From Neckera pumila (Eukaryota > Streptophyta > Bryopsida > Hypnales > Neckeraceae): a stretch of 64,000 nt of DNA. Location: assembly GCA_963969595.1 (NCBI GenBank), contig OZ018410.1, positions 45,117,413 to 45,181,412 on the forward strand, read 5' to 3'. A program made the position numbers and the translations under genes. Below are positions 26,801 through 42,400 of this stretch, in pieces (position 1 is the first letter of the stretch; each line of letters begins with the position of its first letter). The notes under the pieces were generated by a model. It was not told the origin of the DNA and did no database searches. It saw only the letters and a list, made by a program, of their open reading frames with translations.

Positions 26801-29800
26801 ACAATGAATGAACAGAAACACATCCTAAATTCATTGAAATGTTATTTTTATCCATTAATTTTGTTTGAAGATTCTTATATTATTTCTTTAGCATTTGTAC
26901 AATTCAAATTATGAAGATTTTGCTATATTTTAAACTTACAAAAAAAATCTTTAAAAATTATAAATATTCAATCTACAATTGATTTTAAAATAAATTTTCA
27001 ATTTCTGACTTCAAATTTTATTGAAAAATATTAGTATGTATTTTTGTTGATCTAGTTGTATAGATGTGATCTATAAATAGTATTTTACAACTATTGTTTG
27101 GGAGTCATCATTAAAATATTCTTCTAAGTTGAATTTTATAATAAATCTTCACAATTTTGGAAATTTGGACACCCCTCTGGTCCTTTAGGGATTAAACCCC
27201 TGGAAGATTATAAGTTCTTTAGACAGTAACTTCATTGAATTGGTTTTGAAAATTATTTAAAATATATATTTATTAAATATAAATAAATCTCCAAAAAAAA
27301 ATCTATTAAGATACTTTAAACACTTTTATTGTGAAAATTCTAGAATTATTTTGTTGCATATTAGAATGCAGTATCATCTTAGAGCAAGTTATCATTATTA
27401 CTATAAGATAAAATTATTATAAATGGCTGTTTTCAAGCTAGAGGAACTCCAATGGCTTTGGAACAAAGACTGCAATCTTAGTGCATATTGTGAATATATT
27501 GTGAAGAAATTATTAATTTCATGATCATCTTTAATCCCTGAAGGCCCAACAACTTTTTAACAAAGGAGGTTTTTAATGAATGGTCCTACTTTGATATTAT
27601 TTTGCACATGGATGTGCTTGAAATTTTTAATTTTAACTATACAAGAATAAAGACTACTTTGTCTAGTATGCATGGAATTAGTATTGGAAATATTAACAAT
27701 TCCACCATTAGATTATAACAATTTTGGACAATCAACTTTATATGTAAAAAAATGCAGCTTTGGCAGAAGAAAATTTATAGGAAAAGGTAAATAATGGATT
27801 TTTTCCCACAAAAAATTGTATTGGAATCTAAAGCAGATTCAATGGTATTTTATTTTTAAAATGAGAACCAAAAAATTCTCTCAAACTTGTACACATTTTT
27901 AAACAGAAGGAGTATCCTACAAATTCAAAAAAAATTATACATGTTTCAATTTTTGAAATTTAACAATTGATATTATTAACAAATTATTTGGAATATCTTC
28001 AAAAAATTTGGAACCATTCTAATTATTTTGTATTCTTAATTATGCAAGATTGAATCTAGTATATTTAGATTTTCTAGGAATACAAATTTGAAACTTTTTT
28101 CTTCAGACCTAGTTTATTTTTGCAAAGGAAAGACCAAAAATGTCCCAAAAAATATTTTTTCCATCCGTTCTATTCTTGTCATTGTAAAAAAATTATGTTT
28201 GTAGAACCCTTTTTCTATTAGACTACATTTGTAAATAAAATTTTAAATACTTCTTACATTAAAATCTTAAAAATAAAAAAATGCAACAAGTATGTCAACT
28301 TGTTGCTCTACAAGTTCCTATTTTGTAAAATATTGAGATTTGTTTCATCCAACCAAGAATTTACTGTTGAAAATTTGAAGAGAACTCATTGTATCCTTGA
28401 GGGATTAAACATGATTTGTAATGAATTATGAGCATGTCAATATTATTTTTAATGTGTGCATAACTTAAAATGATTGTTTTCTTATTTTGAAAAAAGTTGT
28501 ATTGTAAAGATTTAGGGATTTGAAAAATTTTCTTCAAAAATTGTTTCAAGATAGATTTTGGCTAGAAGCTGAATGTCGATTAAATTAAAAATACTTAGAT
28601 AAAATTTATATACAATGAATTTTCTTGTATACAGACCTTATACCATTAGATTACTTTTTGATTATTTGTTTTGAAAAATCTACATAAAAAATTAACCTAC
28701 CAAGTGCAATTTCTAGTCCAATTGGAAATTTCAGTACTTTATAACAATATGAACTTTGGGCCTATAATTCAATTTGTTTGTTTTCTAATTTTAAAGTGAA
28801 ACGGTAACTTTAGTTTGTACCATGATGTTCTACACTATAATATACATAAACGGTGAAAGTTTCATATATCTTTTTGTATATTTTGTGTTTGATATGAATT
28901 TTCTTTGTTTTCTCCTTTAAAAATTCATAGGAAATTCAAATTTTTCCAAAAAAAATTTGAAAACTTAACAACTTGTAGCAGACATATGACTTCATCTCTA
29001 AAAAAAAAATTAAAATTTTTCATTCATATCTAGTTATAAAATGGCAGCAAACAGAGTGACTTGACAGTTGAGGCTTGAAATCAGTTTCAGGTGTAGATAC
29101 CTGTTTAGCTTGCATCTTGTCCTCATTACTTAGATTGCTTCCATCAGTCTTCACATAACGAATAATTAAAGAATCCATTATATTGAATGTGGCAAGGACC
29201 ATATTATCCTCCGTCGTTGTTACTGTTTGTTTAAGGTTTCTTTTTACGTGTCTAATTGCTGGTTCACATACTTTCCAAAATAAGTCTCGTACAGTTTGTT
29301 CTCCAACTTGTTTCAAATCTTTCGTAAGTTTTTGAATATATGAATCTAAAAGGGGTTGAAATCCACGTGCATGAGGTTCCATGTAAATCATGCCACAACG
29401 GCTTACAGTGGCTGGTGATGCTACAGCCAAATCTTCAACCTCAAACATCATGGTCATGGTGTTGGACATTTGAATAATTTCGCCACTCACCAAACAGAGC
29501 TTTTTGTTGTCGTCTAATACTGTGTTCTGAAATTATAGAAATTATATCAAATTTTTTATCAATACATATCTCAAAAATGCATTTAATAATATCTACATTG
29601 AACTATCAAAATCTTAAAACATTATACTATTAAAATGATATCAAAAATTTGAAAATGAAAAATATTGTATTGATTTTATACAGAAAACTTGAATATTTTC
29701 CAAAAATATTGTAATAAAAATATCACAAAAAATATATTACACTTTTTTATCATAAAATATCAAATTAGAATTTTGTTTTGTGGTAAATTTTGAAATTTTC

Positions 29801-32800
29801 ATTTTTTTATCTAATTGTAATTTTGAAAATAAATCACTGAGAAAATTCAAACATCAACTCTACTTTTTGAATTTTGCCAAAATATTACAACATGAAGGTA
29901 TTTAATACCTTCAGAAGTTAGGACCATATGTTCAAATTCTGAACAAGAAATGAAGGCAACAAAATTGAATATTTAAATTTTTGTTTTGTAATTTTTCTAT
30001 AGTATAAAGAATACTAGATGCTTTGACTCAAAAAATAAATCTTCCAACTCAATATTGAATATGATAAATAGGTGAAATATTTTTTTTTTATAGAAAACAA
30101 TAACTATAACTTATCATTTTAAACTTTGAAGAAAAACATTATTACAAAAATTACATATTTTCATAGGAAAATTAAATTTAGACAATTTTTGATTGAATGT
30201 AGTAATTCAACAATAGAGACTAAAAACATGATCTATAAATCATAGTTTACAAAAAAAACAAATAAAACTCATCATCAAATATTCTTCTAAGTTTTATACA
30301 TCTTTCAAATTTTAGAAATCTCAACAATGTCGTAGTCCTTAACATTTTAATATTCAAAGCCTTTTTCATGCTTCATAGAGTTGGCGCAAAATTAAACAAA
30401 ATAGACCAAATTTTGATAAGTTTTATCAATTTCTTTGAAATTGTAACTGTAAAAATTCAATATAGATGTATTATAGATCATATACAAATAAAAAAGCAAT
30501 ACCATCTATAAAATGAAAGATTGTAATGTTTGATCAGTAGGATGTTAAAACTATTAAAGTCATTTGAAGTCTATGATTTGCATCTCTTTTTTTCATTTCC
30601 ATTCTAAAATTGAGGTCATAAAATAAATATGAGGTTAAGGGACATAATATGCATAACCATAAACAACTTACGACTTTTTAAAATCTACTTTGCAATTTTT
30701 GAAAATGAATTTTCAATGTGATTTTTTCCCTAAGATCCAATGTAATTGAGACTTATCTCCAAGAGCCTCTATTACTAGAAAATCAAGATTTACAATAAAT
30801 ACATTTATACAAAATCTTCAATAGAAAAATCATAGAACATTTTTTTTCAAGATCAAGATTTTTATATTTGAAGAAAACTTTGAAGGATATGTAATAAAAT
30901 TATAATTTTTCAAAAATGATGCTTTTATATGATTTTATGTAACTTCAAAGTTTAGTTACCACCAAAACATAGTGCCTTTGAAATTTTGGGATTGAGGGCT
31001 TAAACATGAATGCTAATGACTTTTACAATGTACAAAAAACTGATTGTAATATCACTTGGGCTTGCTTTGTTTTATTTCTTACAAAACAATTAATAATAAT
31101 AAAAGTATTATTAATGAAAAAATTAAAATTTTAGATAACTTCAAATATTTACCTTTCGGTTTAGAAATTTTTCAATTAGAAATTTTTTAATCTAAATATA
31201 TATGTAATCTTTGAAAACCTTATCCAATATATTCGTTGTTTTTTAGAACTATGTAAACCTATGTAAAGAAACTATTTAAAGATTTACAAAAAAAATTATA
31301 TGGCAATTACTACAATATTATTTGATTATATAATAAATCATATTTGCATAATATTATAGTTTTATGTTATGATCATAAATAATTCCATAAAATTCTAAAT
31401 TAAAATTTGTACATTTTACTTTACCATATTTTCAATCCAAATAGCATCTACAGGCCCATCAAACATCAACCACTTTTTTGCAGATGAATTGTCTTCAACT
31501 AATTCTCTCATGTAGCAAGCAAGAACTCCATCGGTCCATTCATGGGTATTTTCATCGAAGTCTCCATATAGTTGACCCATAGAAATAGATTTTGGATTCA
31601 AGCAAGCAATCCTAACCTAAAAATATTAATAATAATAAGCTTGGTGGTGTTTACAAATTATTTTTAAATCAACCCTTCTAATACTTTTTTTATTTTTATT
31701 TTTGAAAAAATCTACTTAATATATAAATAATAATTAAACCAAATTTATAGATAAACATTTAATTTTAACAGCAATATTACTTAGTCCCTAGACTAAAATG
31801 CATGATAAATATATAACATGATATAATTGAATCTATATTATTTATACTGCAACTATTAATAGTCTAAAATGCTAACCCTTTCATATTTTACTGAACCTTC
31901 CACATTTAACAAAGACATAGCTTCTGCAAGAGCCCTGTAATTGCATGTTTTTCCGCCTCCTGTAGGACCCACAAGCATGAGTCCATGCCTTACCAAGGTT
32001 GTTTCGTACAATTGAATAATCTGCATGTATATTTTAAATTAAAGTTTAAAATCTTTGAATAAATGATACTCCGCACTTTTTTTTAGCACAACTAAAATCT
32101 TACATTTTAATTTGTTATATTTTTGAAGTTTAGATTGCAAATTCTAGATAAATATCATATAACATAGTTTATATTTGTAATATAGAAAGGTCTTCAAACA
32201 ATATTTTGTAATGAATTTAGAAATTACATCCAAGCAAAGCAAGAAGCAACAATGCATTTTTTTTTGAATGTGACATTTTTGAAGTGAAAATTATGTGCCA
32301 TTAGTAATTGACATGATTTAGTAAATTGGAATAAAAGAACATTTTATATTTGGAAATTTTAATCACCTTGTCCGTAAATGTTGATACAGGTTGAATATAA
32401 ACTTTAAGACAACATCTTGAAAGAGCATTCAAAAGATCATCATAGATAATTGCTGGAGGCACTACTCCTGGAAATAAATCAGTGATGATTCCAGCAAATA
32501 AAGGTAGATCTTGAGTCAAAAACTTTGGTACATTGATGTCTCTAAGTCCTCGGAGTAGCAAAACATCTTCACTTTCATCTGGATATGCACGTTTTAAATT
32601 TCCAGCTGCTGTAATGACACTCTTTACAGCTCTCATTCCATAATCATAGTGGTCCTACAATGAAAAAACAATTCAATTTCTTTTACATCAAATAAATATT
32701 ATAATATAATAGAAGCATTCACAATTTTCAAATATTAATTTATCTTATAGACTCATTTATTATCTAATATTTGATTCAAATCCATTACATAATTATTATT

Positions 32801-35800
32801 TAAAATAAGTAATGAATTTGTAATGAAAGTGTAAAAACTTAAAATTTTGATTGATGCAAATATTCTTATTTTAAATATATCTATATATTTATACAAATTA
32901 GATGTATTTTTTGGTTTGTAAAAATGAGTGGATTATTTTTACTTGCGAAGACAATTGTTCTGAGCACAATTTGAAAGTAGTAACCATCTTAGCTGCCAAA
33001 GGTTTGGCATTACGAAAACCAAATGAAAACAAACTAATTTCTCCAATAAGTGCATAATCAGGGACCATCATTGCACAAGGCCTAAACAAAGCTTTTAAAT
33101 TATCCGGTAGTTCAGATCGTCCTGCATAACTGAATCAATTGCAACTTATGAGTTTATATAGTTTTTGAATTTATATAAAATGATTTACATGAAAAATATG
33201 AAAGAATTTAACAAACCCGGGATTCATGGTAATGTAGACAGAGCATGAAGGGTCTAATGAAATTTCCGTGTCTTCAAAAATAAATCGTTTTAATTTTTGT
33301 TGAATGGCAAGTTGTATAGTTAAAATTTGTTGCGCAATAACCGACAAGACTTCAAGATCAATGCGATTAAATTCGTCAAAACAAGCCCATGCTCCACTGC
33401 TAGCCAATCCTTTAAAAAACTTTCCCATAGCTATGTAATCTAATCCATCAGAACAATTGAATACTACACATTGTTTGGCTAGAGCCTTTGCTAAGTCTTT
33501 TGTTGTTTCAGTCTTTCCAGTTCCAGCTGGCCCAGCTGGAGCCCCTCCTAAATTTAGATGAAGAGCACCCATAAGTGTCATATAACAACGATCAGTAAGA
33601 GGAGTAATTACTAATCGAGGAGTATTTCCAAGATATTCATAGCCATAGGAAAGAGATGATTGGACCATCTTCACCCAAAGTCCATCATTTTCCCAATAGT
33701 ATCGCAATTGACTAACCCATTCAAAATCTGTAACTGCTTTTGTCTGTAATTTTTATATTATGTAACTGTTAGAAATTATAATCTATACCGTACTATACTA
33801 ACTTCATCCAATTGCAATAGTAAAAACATAGAAATATTCAACAAATACTATTTAATAGTCTAAAGTGTTAAGTTTTTTATATCTTGAAAAATTCAATTTT
33901 GTACCTTTTCATTAATAAGTTGTTGTACTACATCACGTGCATGTACATCTATGACAATAAGAGCTCCTAAAGTTAAGCGAGCAAGAATACTAAGAGGTTT
34001 TCTAACAAGATCAGTTAAACCAAATAATTGAGCTACCTACAAATAAATTATCCAAAATAATTAGATCATGTGAAAACTTTTACAAAAACCAAATATCAAA
34101 AATTGAAAATGTCAAGTAATGATAATATATTAAGAATCATTGACATTCAAATATTTCAATCGGCAAGATTGATTAGATTTTTTGTTTTTAAATAATTATG
34201 ATCTATTGTTAAAAAAATGATCAATTGTATACTTCCATTATAAAAAATTTAATAAGAAAAATGTATAATGATGCTATAAACCTTAAAATACGCCTTCTTT
34301 AATAAATTGTGACAAGTGTCTTTAAAGTTTCAAGCACCAACCTGCACATTATCAAAGAAATCTTGCATTGTGTTTGTATTTATGCCATTTTCTACACCCT
34401 CTGTCCAATAAGTAGAACTTCCAGCAAGAACTATTTGGCCAGGCCAATTTTGGACCCATACAGTTCTCTGAGTGCTTTTATATGCCACCAACGCATGTTT
34501 ACACTATATAAAAGAACAAATATTAGTATGAATATTTTTTTAATGCACAATCTTGTAATAAATTAAAATATCAAAGTATTGAATTTCATAATATCAAAAT
34601 TTAAATACCTGCCAATGTATACTTTGTTTCATTTTGACTTCAACTTCACATAACCAATGTTCAACATTTCCAAGAGGTTTCATTGTTGTTGGAAATGGAA
34701 TCTACATTTCAAAAATTGAATAATTGTGTAAATTCATATACATTGATTTGTATGACTTATATTATCAGTAAATAGAATTCAAAATCTTAAAATATGATAA
34801 GTGTCCTATTTTAAACAATAAACAATAGACTATACATTAGCAAGTTTTGAAGATACATTGCTACAAAATATTATTTACCTTTTCTCCTTCCCCAGAATTT
34901 ATACATGTAATTGTTAAATCTTCTTCAAAGTCTAGTCGATCAATGGCCTCAAAGCATTTACGTAAATGAGGTTGTACAGCTAATGGATTTTTAGCTTGTG
35001 ATAAAATTTGAAGTAATTCATCATTCGAAAGGAAAAAAAAGCGACTAAATGCCAAACGCTTTGTTTCTAAGTAATCTGAAAGTCCTTTTTGTATTAAATC
35101 TAGAAGCTATATACAAAGAAATAAATATTAATGATTAGACATTATAAAAAAGATTACAAATATTAAGTTTTCATTAAAAATAATGTGATACAATAATTCC
35201 ATGCAACCATTGAAATTTTGAAGATGTTGCAAATTTATTCAAAATTGCTTGGTATTAATTTTTGAATACTTTAGAGAAAATAGAAAATAAACACAATAGA
35301 AGTTAATGCCATACTCTATTTGATTCAATAAATTGATCAAGCAACCTTTTATTAGAACAAAAATTGATGATTTGTGGTGCTGAAAATGCTGAACTAAGAG
35401 CTTTGCGATAGACCATGTCTACATTATCAAATCTCTTGCTTTCAATAGGTAATTGTGTTTTGATGTCTTCACTACTGAAAATAGGTTCCAAGTACATCCA
35501 TTGTCTTTGTACTTTCAACCATTCTTCGATAGTATTAGATACCAAAACCAAATTTTCCTCCCACTTATCAATTTCGTCTTCAAAAGGTTTTTTGAAGGGA
35601 GAAAAACTTATTGATTGTGTTAAAACTATATGATCATCTAATTGTTGAAGATATGATTCTTCAATCTTCATAATATATGTTCCTGTTTCTTTATATGGTA
35701 CTACCTATAATATTATCACCTCATTCAATTAGTTTGAAAATATGAACTATATTTTTAAAAACAACAACATCAATATTAGAAATTGGAATTACAAAATTCA

Positions 35801-38800
35801 AAATTATTATTTATTCTAAAGATTGTTTAAAAATAAATAAATTAATAGCAATATAAAATTTCATTCATTGGTCCATTCATATGGAGTTGTGAAATAAAAA
35901 TAAAATCATAACATTCCACCTGCATTTCAAGAGGGATCCATTCCTGTTGCATTTTTTTTAAAGCCATTTCTATACCAAATTCTTTGCTTGCTAACTCCGA
36001 AACTTCTTGAATGATTTCTAAGTGCTGGAGCAATCCCATGTCTAAGGCTTTTGTCAATGTAAATTCTGGAGAAGGTTGAACAGGTAAATTCAAGTTATCT
36101 GAAATCGTCTTCCAATGACGTTCGCGCATACCTTCTTGTCGCAATCCATGAATCAATGGCAAATAGGGCTTAAAATCACCAACCTGGAGTTGACAATACA
36201 AATAATATATTACAATAATACAAATAATATTCTTATTGTACGTTGGGATTCTATTTATTGGCTCTATCCAAAGGACAAAATAGAGATTTTATTTTTTATT
36301 CTTTTTGAAAACATGCAGCCTTTAACCCCAAAGTGACATTTGATTTCCAAGGTTCAAAAATGTCATTGCTTATGAAGCTTTATAGATCTAAATGTTTCAA
36401 GTTATACAAATCTCAACCGTACAATCTTCTAGTGTACATGTTGTAGATGACATGTACAAATTTGAAGTCATTTGGTCACATAGATTGCAAGATCATAATG
36501 TTTTAGTGTTGAAAATGAATGCTAAAATTTTCCCAAAAATAGGTTTGGAGGTGAAATATGATTTCTAAACCTACTCAAATGAAAAAACTTAACACTACAA
36601 AGTGATTCAAAACTAATATAGAAACACATTGGTGAAAAAAAAACTCATCCAAAACTTTAATGCGCAACTTTTCCAAAAGAAATTATTGAAAATAGACTCT
36701 GTATGAAGAAGAAACAAGCCGCCGAAGTTCATTGTACTCCAAAAATGGCATGATTTTGAGCTTTGAATTGCTCCCAAACATTCAAAACAACTTGGATTAA
36801 CATGAATTACATGATTTAACAAAATAACCAGGCTTCAAGGGGAACAAAATCCAACAAATTTTATTGAAAACAAACAGTGCATGGAGGAAATACAAGGCCC
36901 CAAAGTTGCAGCCCTAAAATGCAGTTTGGTGATCTCAAATTGAAGTTTTGAACTTTGATTGGCTTCCAAAAAATCAATAGATCTCGGATTGGTCTGAAAA
37001 TTGTAACACACAAATTAGAGGAGAGAACGCAACTTTAATAACAAGTTTTATTGAACTTGGACCTTGGATGCAAAAGTTAAAGCACTTTGAATTGGACTTG
37101 AAATTGTATAAGGACACTTTAAGGTTAAGGACTACAACAAAGACTGCTATGATACAACATGATCCATGGCAACTCGTCTTGAAAATTTTTGGAACATTAT
37201 ATACCATAGGAATCTCCATCAAAATACAAGCGGAGGAACAAACAAGCCCATTGAGTGAGCAAAGTGAGCACAAGGAATCAAACCGGGAGAATTCAACCAA
37301 AAATTCTTACTATTTGTTCTATCATTCATAATAGTTTAGGATCATTTAGACCAAGAACAAAGACTATGGCATTCACTTTTGTTCTAGAATCTGAGTTTCC
37401 AAATCCTAGCTACAATCGCATTCACATTGCACAATGCAATTAGGATTTGGTTGGAGTGGAGTTGTGGTCAGGGTCCGCCTGGTCAATAAAGTAACCTATG
37501 ACAGAGCCTCATGATTACATTAATATATTGTTCTTGTTATTCACAGAAATCATTCAATAAATTCATAGTGTGTACCTGTTGTCGAATGAGTTCACAAGAT
37601 GAAGCTTGAGATGGAATTTCTCGCTTTTGAAAATCACGAAGTGTTTTAAATAGTCCTTTAAACCAACCATTGACTTTTTCATCTATTTCTTCAGCATTTA
37701 AAGTATCAAAGGGATCATTCATCCAACTTTGGTATGATGAGTTCCAAGATTCAGCCGTATCCCACAAGTAGAAAAAAGGTGCAAACTGTTCGACAATTGA
37801 TTTCAACCGGCTATAGTTGGTTGTTTCAACTCCAAATAAAAGTTCTCGTGAATTAAATTGACGTGTTAGTTCTTGAGCCTTTTTAAGCCGATTATTAAGA
37901 TTACGAGCATCAATGGCAATCCTGTCAACCTAATCAAGATTAATAAAGAAAAACTTTTGGTTAGGAAAAATACAAAGATATTAAAGACTTACGTATGTTT
38001 TTAATGTATATTTTTGTATATTATATTGTGCTACCATCAATATTATATGATTAGTACAAAGTTTTTTATTTTCTTCCATTACTTTGAAAGACAATAAATT
38101 GAACTATATATATATTTTTAAATATTGGCCCATTTAAAAAACAAAACTTTATGTTAAAATTAGCAACTATTCTTCAAAAGTTATATAGAAATAGTTTAAA
38201 ATATTACATTTGCCATATCAACAAATGATACAAAGTTTGTAACAGCCGTATCAAGACTTTCTATTTGGTTGCCAAATAATGCTTGTTCTCCTTCCATTTC
38301 CTTTTGATAGCGCTCATTATCATTAGCTAGAACCTTTAAAGTTTTTTCCATTTGTTTTTCAATCTTTAAAGGCCAAGTTAAGAGAGTCCACTTTTGGGTG
38401 AAATCGTTATCATTTAATGAAAATTGTAATCCTTCAAGAGATTGATAATAAATCTAAAACAAAAAAATCATTCATATATTAAATATATATATATATGTAT
38501 AATATTCAATATTTTTTATTTAATTCTCTAAATAAACTTTAAATTTATTTCTAAATTATTGTTGACTATTTTGACTATAGAATACATACATTTTTAAAAT
38601 TTAAGAATTTTTTTCATTTGTATATATCTAAATTCTAATAATATAAATATAGATCATTATAAGAAATTTGAAATACAAGCATATAGTTTGATTATATGGG
38701 TGGCAAAAAAATAATCGTACAAAAGACTCAAATTTTGAAAAAAATTTAAAAGGCATAAATAGTCATTTGAAATATAATTATTTCTCTGATTCCTTTGATT

Positions 38801-39385
38801 TATTTATATTTGATATTAATGAACATGAATTATTTGCTTATGCAGTGGCAGTCATTTTTTAATCTTTTTTGTTTTGAACAACAATCCATATAAAATAGTA
38901 TACTATTCAAATAATTTTTGATAATTTATTGATAAATAAATAAATATATTTTTAAAAGAATTAAAAACATAAAATTTAATTAAAACAATGATGATTTTTG
39001 ATATTTTGGTATCTTGTAAATATTACACAATGGTTATGGATAATGTTTCAAATTTTCAAGATAAATCTATGAAGCAATCCAAAATTTATAATAAAATGAT
39101 TAAGAATTTTAACATATACATTTATACCTCAGTAGATTCAATTTCTCCACTAAGCTCATGTATTTTCATTGGCATAGTCACCATTGCTTGTTTCAAAAGA
39201 TCAACATCTTCTGGAGTATTGGTTTTTGTCTTTAGTTGTATTTCAATGGCCTCAAATTTGTGTCCAATTTTAAAGCCTATGTCTTTTGGAGTTTTTGAAA
39301 TCATCAAAAGAACTGTGGTTCACAAATGGAAAAAGCATATTTATAACTAATTCAATATTATTTTCAACTTAATTAATGTTGAACA

Positions 39386-39445
<60 letters not shown>

Positions 39446-42400
39446 TAATGAACTACATTTAAATTTTTGTAGAAAAGATGAAGAAAAACCTAAATCTATA
39501 AGTTGTTGTTTTTTGGACATCAAAAATTTTCGTATCTTTTGATTGTTGATCACAAAACATCCAAATTCTATGACATTTGGAATGCTGCAAGGAAATATAT
39601 ATTTTATATACATTTTAATACAACTATATTCCAACTGCATCAGAATTTGTACAAATTTTTAATATAACATTTTAAAATTCATTTCATAAATATTAAATAC
39701 AATGAAGACAAACCATCTGTCTAATTCATCCAAATCTTTTCTGTGAGTTTCAACTTCTACAAGCAATTGTTTTAATTCTACTTTCTTATGTTCCAAATCA
39801 GCTTTGTAAGCTTTAACATCCAATTGTAATTGTTCTTCATAAATTGCCCAAAACTCCAAATACAAGGTTATGTGATGCATTGCCTTTTTTGTAGCTTCCT
39901 TTTGTATTATAAAAATAATGTTACTAAATTCATGTAAAAGATATTTGAATGTCACAAATTCAATTACATATAAAGTATTGATTTTGAATCAAGTACTATA
40001 AGAAGACATATGATTTTGAATTTAATACTTAAAGAGTTTGCAATGCATAGAAATGAAACCTGAACTCTAAATTTAAATTTTTGGACTAATGGTTCATCTA
40101 ATGCCACTGCTGCAATATTAGGACGTGTACTCCACTTTAGTTTATCCATTACAAATGTATGAATTTGAGGTATTTCTTGCAATGAATTCAAGCAATGATC
40201 TATTGCACCATTAGTCACTTCTTCAAATCTTGAAATTTGCGTATTATAATCAAAACTTTTATTGTCAACAATTATTATTTCTAAAGAGAAAAGTGGTGGT
40301 TTTTTAACCATCTACAAGAAAGTAAAAATGTTATATTATTAATACAATTTGCATATTATTTCGGATTTCAATTATTTTATTTTTTGAATTTAAATATTAT
40401 AGGGATTCATATAAATCATATTGAAGTTAATTCACTAATTATTTAATGGTTAGTGCACTAAATTGAAAAAAAAAATTGGTATTACTTGATAATAAAGATG
40501 TTTTAAGAGTATTTTCTATTGAAATTGAGAAACATAAAATCATTAATAATTTGGGAGCATTTCTAAAAGTATTGGAAGACAAAATAAAAATTCATGTGCA
40601 TCAATCATCATTCAAAAACAATTTATATTCACAAAATTTATGCATCTTTTGACGTTTAGAAATAGAACAAGTATAATTTGTATATTTATATATTATATAT
40701 TGCTTTTGAACATTATTCAAATAAAAATAATAAACTATTCTTTATGATTAAACTTTTCAAATGTATAAGATAGTGTTCAAGTTATGAATAAAGAACATTC
40801 TTATGGATATTAAATGAATACTTACTGCAGAAAAATCAATATCTGGCCATTTGCATGTAATATTGTTTATGGATTTCACTTCAATAAGAGGTGCATTACA
40901 AAGTCGTTCAATAAAGCGAGTGTATCTATTTAGCATGTATTCAGTCAAAAATCGTAAAGAATCTTCCATCAAAAATTTAATCATAGTTAAATACCTTTTC
41001 ATTTTGCTAAAATTGTAAGCATCAATATTTGTCTCCTTGATATTAAACCATCCTTTGCCAACGTCTTTGAAAGTAGATTTTAATAAGTTCTTGAGAATGG
41101 TTATCCAACTGTTTTTCCAAATATGGCAAGAATAAGTTTTAATATTTATATATATAAATAAAAATTAGAATGTAAATAATGTTTTATTTCTACCTTTCTT
41201 TTAGATGTGCGGCTGCTTGATCAGATGTTGTAGTTTGCATTTGCTCAAATTCTTCTAGTTTCAAACTTTTTGTATAATGAGTTTGTAAGATTGTCATCTT
41301 CAAAATTTTGAGGCATTCAGCTTTTACTTTTACAGTAGCAAAAACTACTTCTCTTCTTGTAAGATTAGAAGTGAAAAAAAATTCATTTTTCCTTTCTTCA
41401 AATGCATATATGGGAATTTGTAGAGTGCCATATCTACATATTTATTTAATCAAGATATTAAATACTACATAATGAAAATCACCATATTGAAGTAGAGAGG
41501 AACTAAATGGTATACAATTAAAAAAAATATTCAGTAATTCTACCTGGGCACTTCAAGCTTAGATGTATCAATAAATAGTGGTTCATCTAAGTCCACGGTA
41601 AATTCTTGTGAAAGGGCATCATATTGTTTTAAATTTTCTACGAACACCAATTTATTCATAATACGAGCATAGTCTAGATTAGCTTCCCTTAGAAGTTGAG
41701 TTAAATCCTCATTGCGCTCTATCATAGCCTTTGTATTGTAAACATGTTCTTTTATGTGCTTAATTTGGTTGTCATTAAGTGTTGGAATATCTTCAATGGG
41801 CATACAATTAATGTATTTTTGAAATTTCTACATTTATAGAAAGATCATTTTAAACATTTACAAATAATCACATCTATTCAAATTTCAAAACTAAATTTAA
41901 AAAAAATACATAATGAATCTCAATATTAGTTACCATCTTCACTTTAGCTACTCTACGTGCTTTTGCAGCATAAATAATTCGATCTACAAAAAGAAATGGA
42001 TTTTCTGCTGAAAAGCACACGTGAATTCTGCAGCAATTACATTTCAACAATAAGTTTGTATTATTGTTAGGTCACTTGTAAAATTTACATAGTGTAATCA
42101 TAAAAAAAAAGATAATAGATTCCTACCAAATGTACTTTTGAGAAGGTGTAATTTAGTAAAAATCAAAACTGTAACATTTTTTTGTATACTTTATGTATAG
42201 AAAGAATGATCTTTTTGAAAATTTTATTAATTTTCTTTCAAAATGATTTCCTTTAATCTTTCTATATAGAAAAAAATTCTAAAATATATAAAAATAATAA
42301 CAAAAATCAAAGTTAATGATATAAAAATTTAATTAAATCAATACAAATTCAAAGGACAATTGTAGAATTTCAATAGGTTGCAATTTTGTTAATAAAAGCA

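Noticed and set aside
36326..36845. Possible TTAA element starting CCCCAAAGTGAC in dynein intron 13-14
   Set aside because: The left end fits loosely, but the candidate right end (CTTCAAGGGG) is not followed by TTAA.
39347..39640. 97-codon minus-strand frame with a poly-Asn run
   Set aside because: The Asn run is the (TTA)n microsatellite in an intron; only 39490-39584 within it is a dynein exon.
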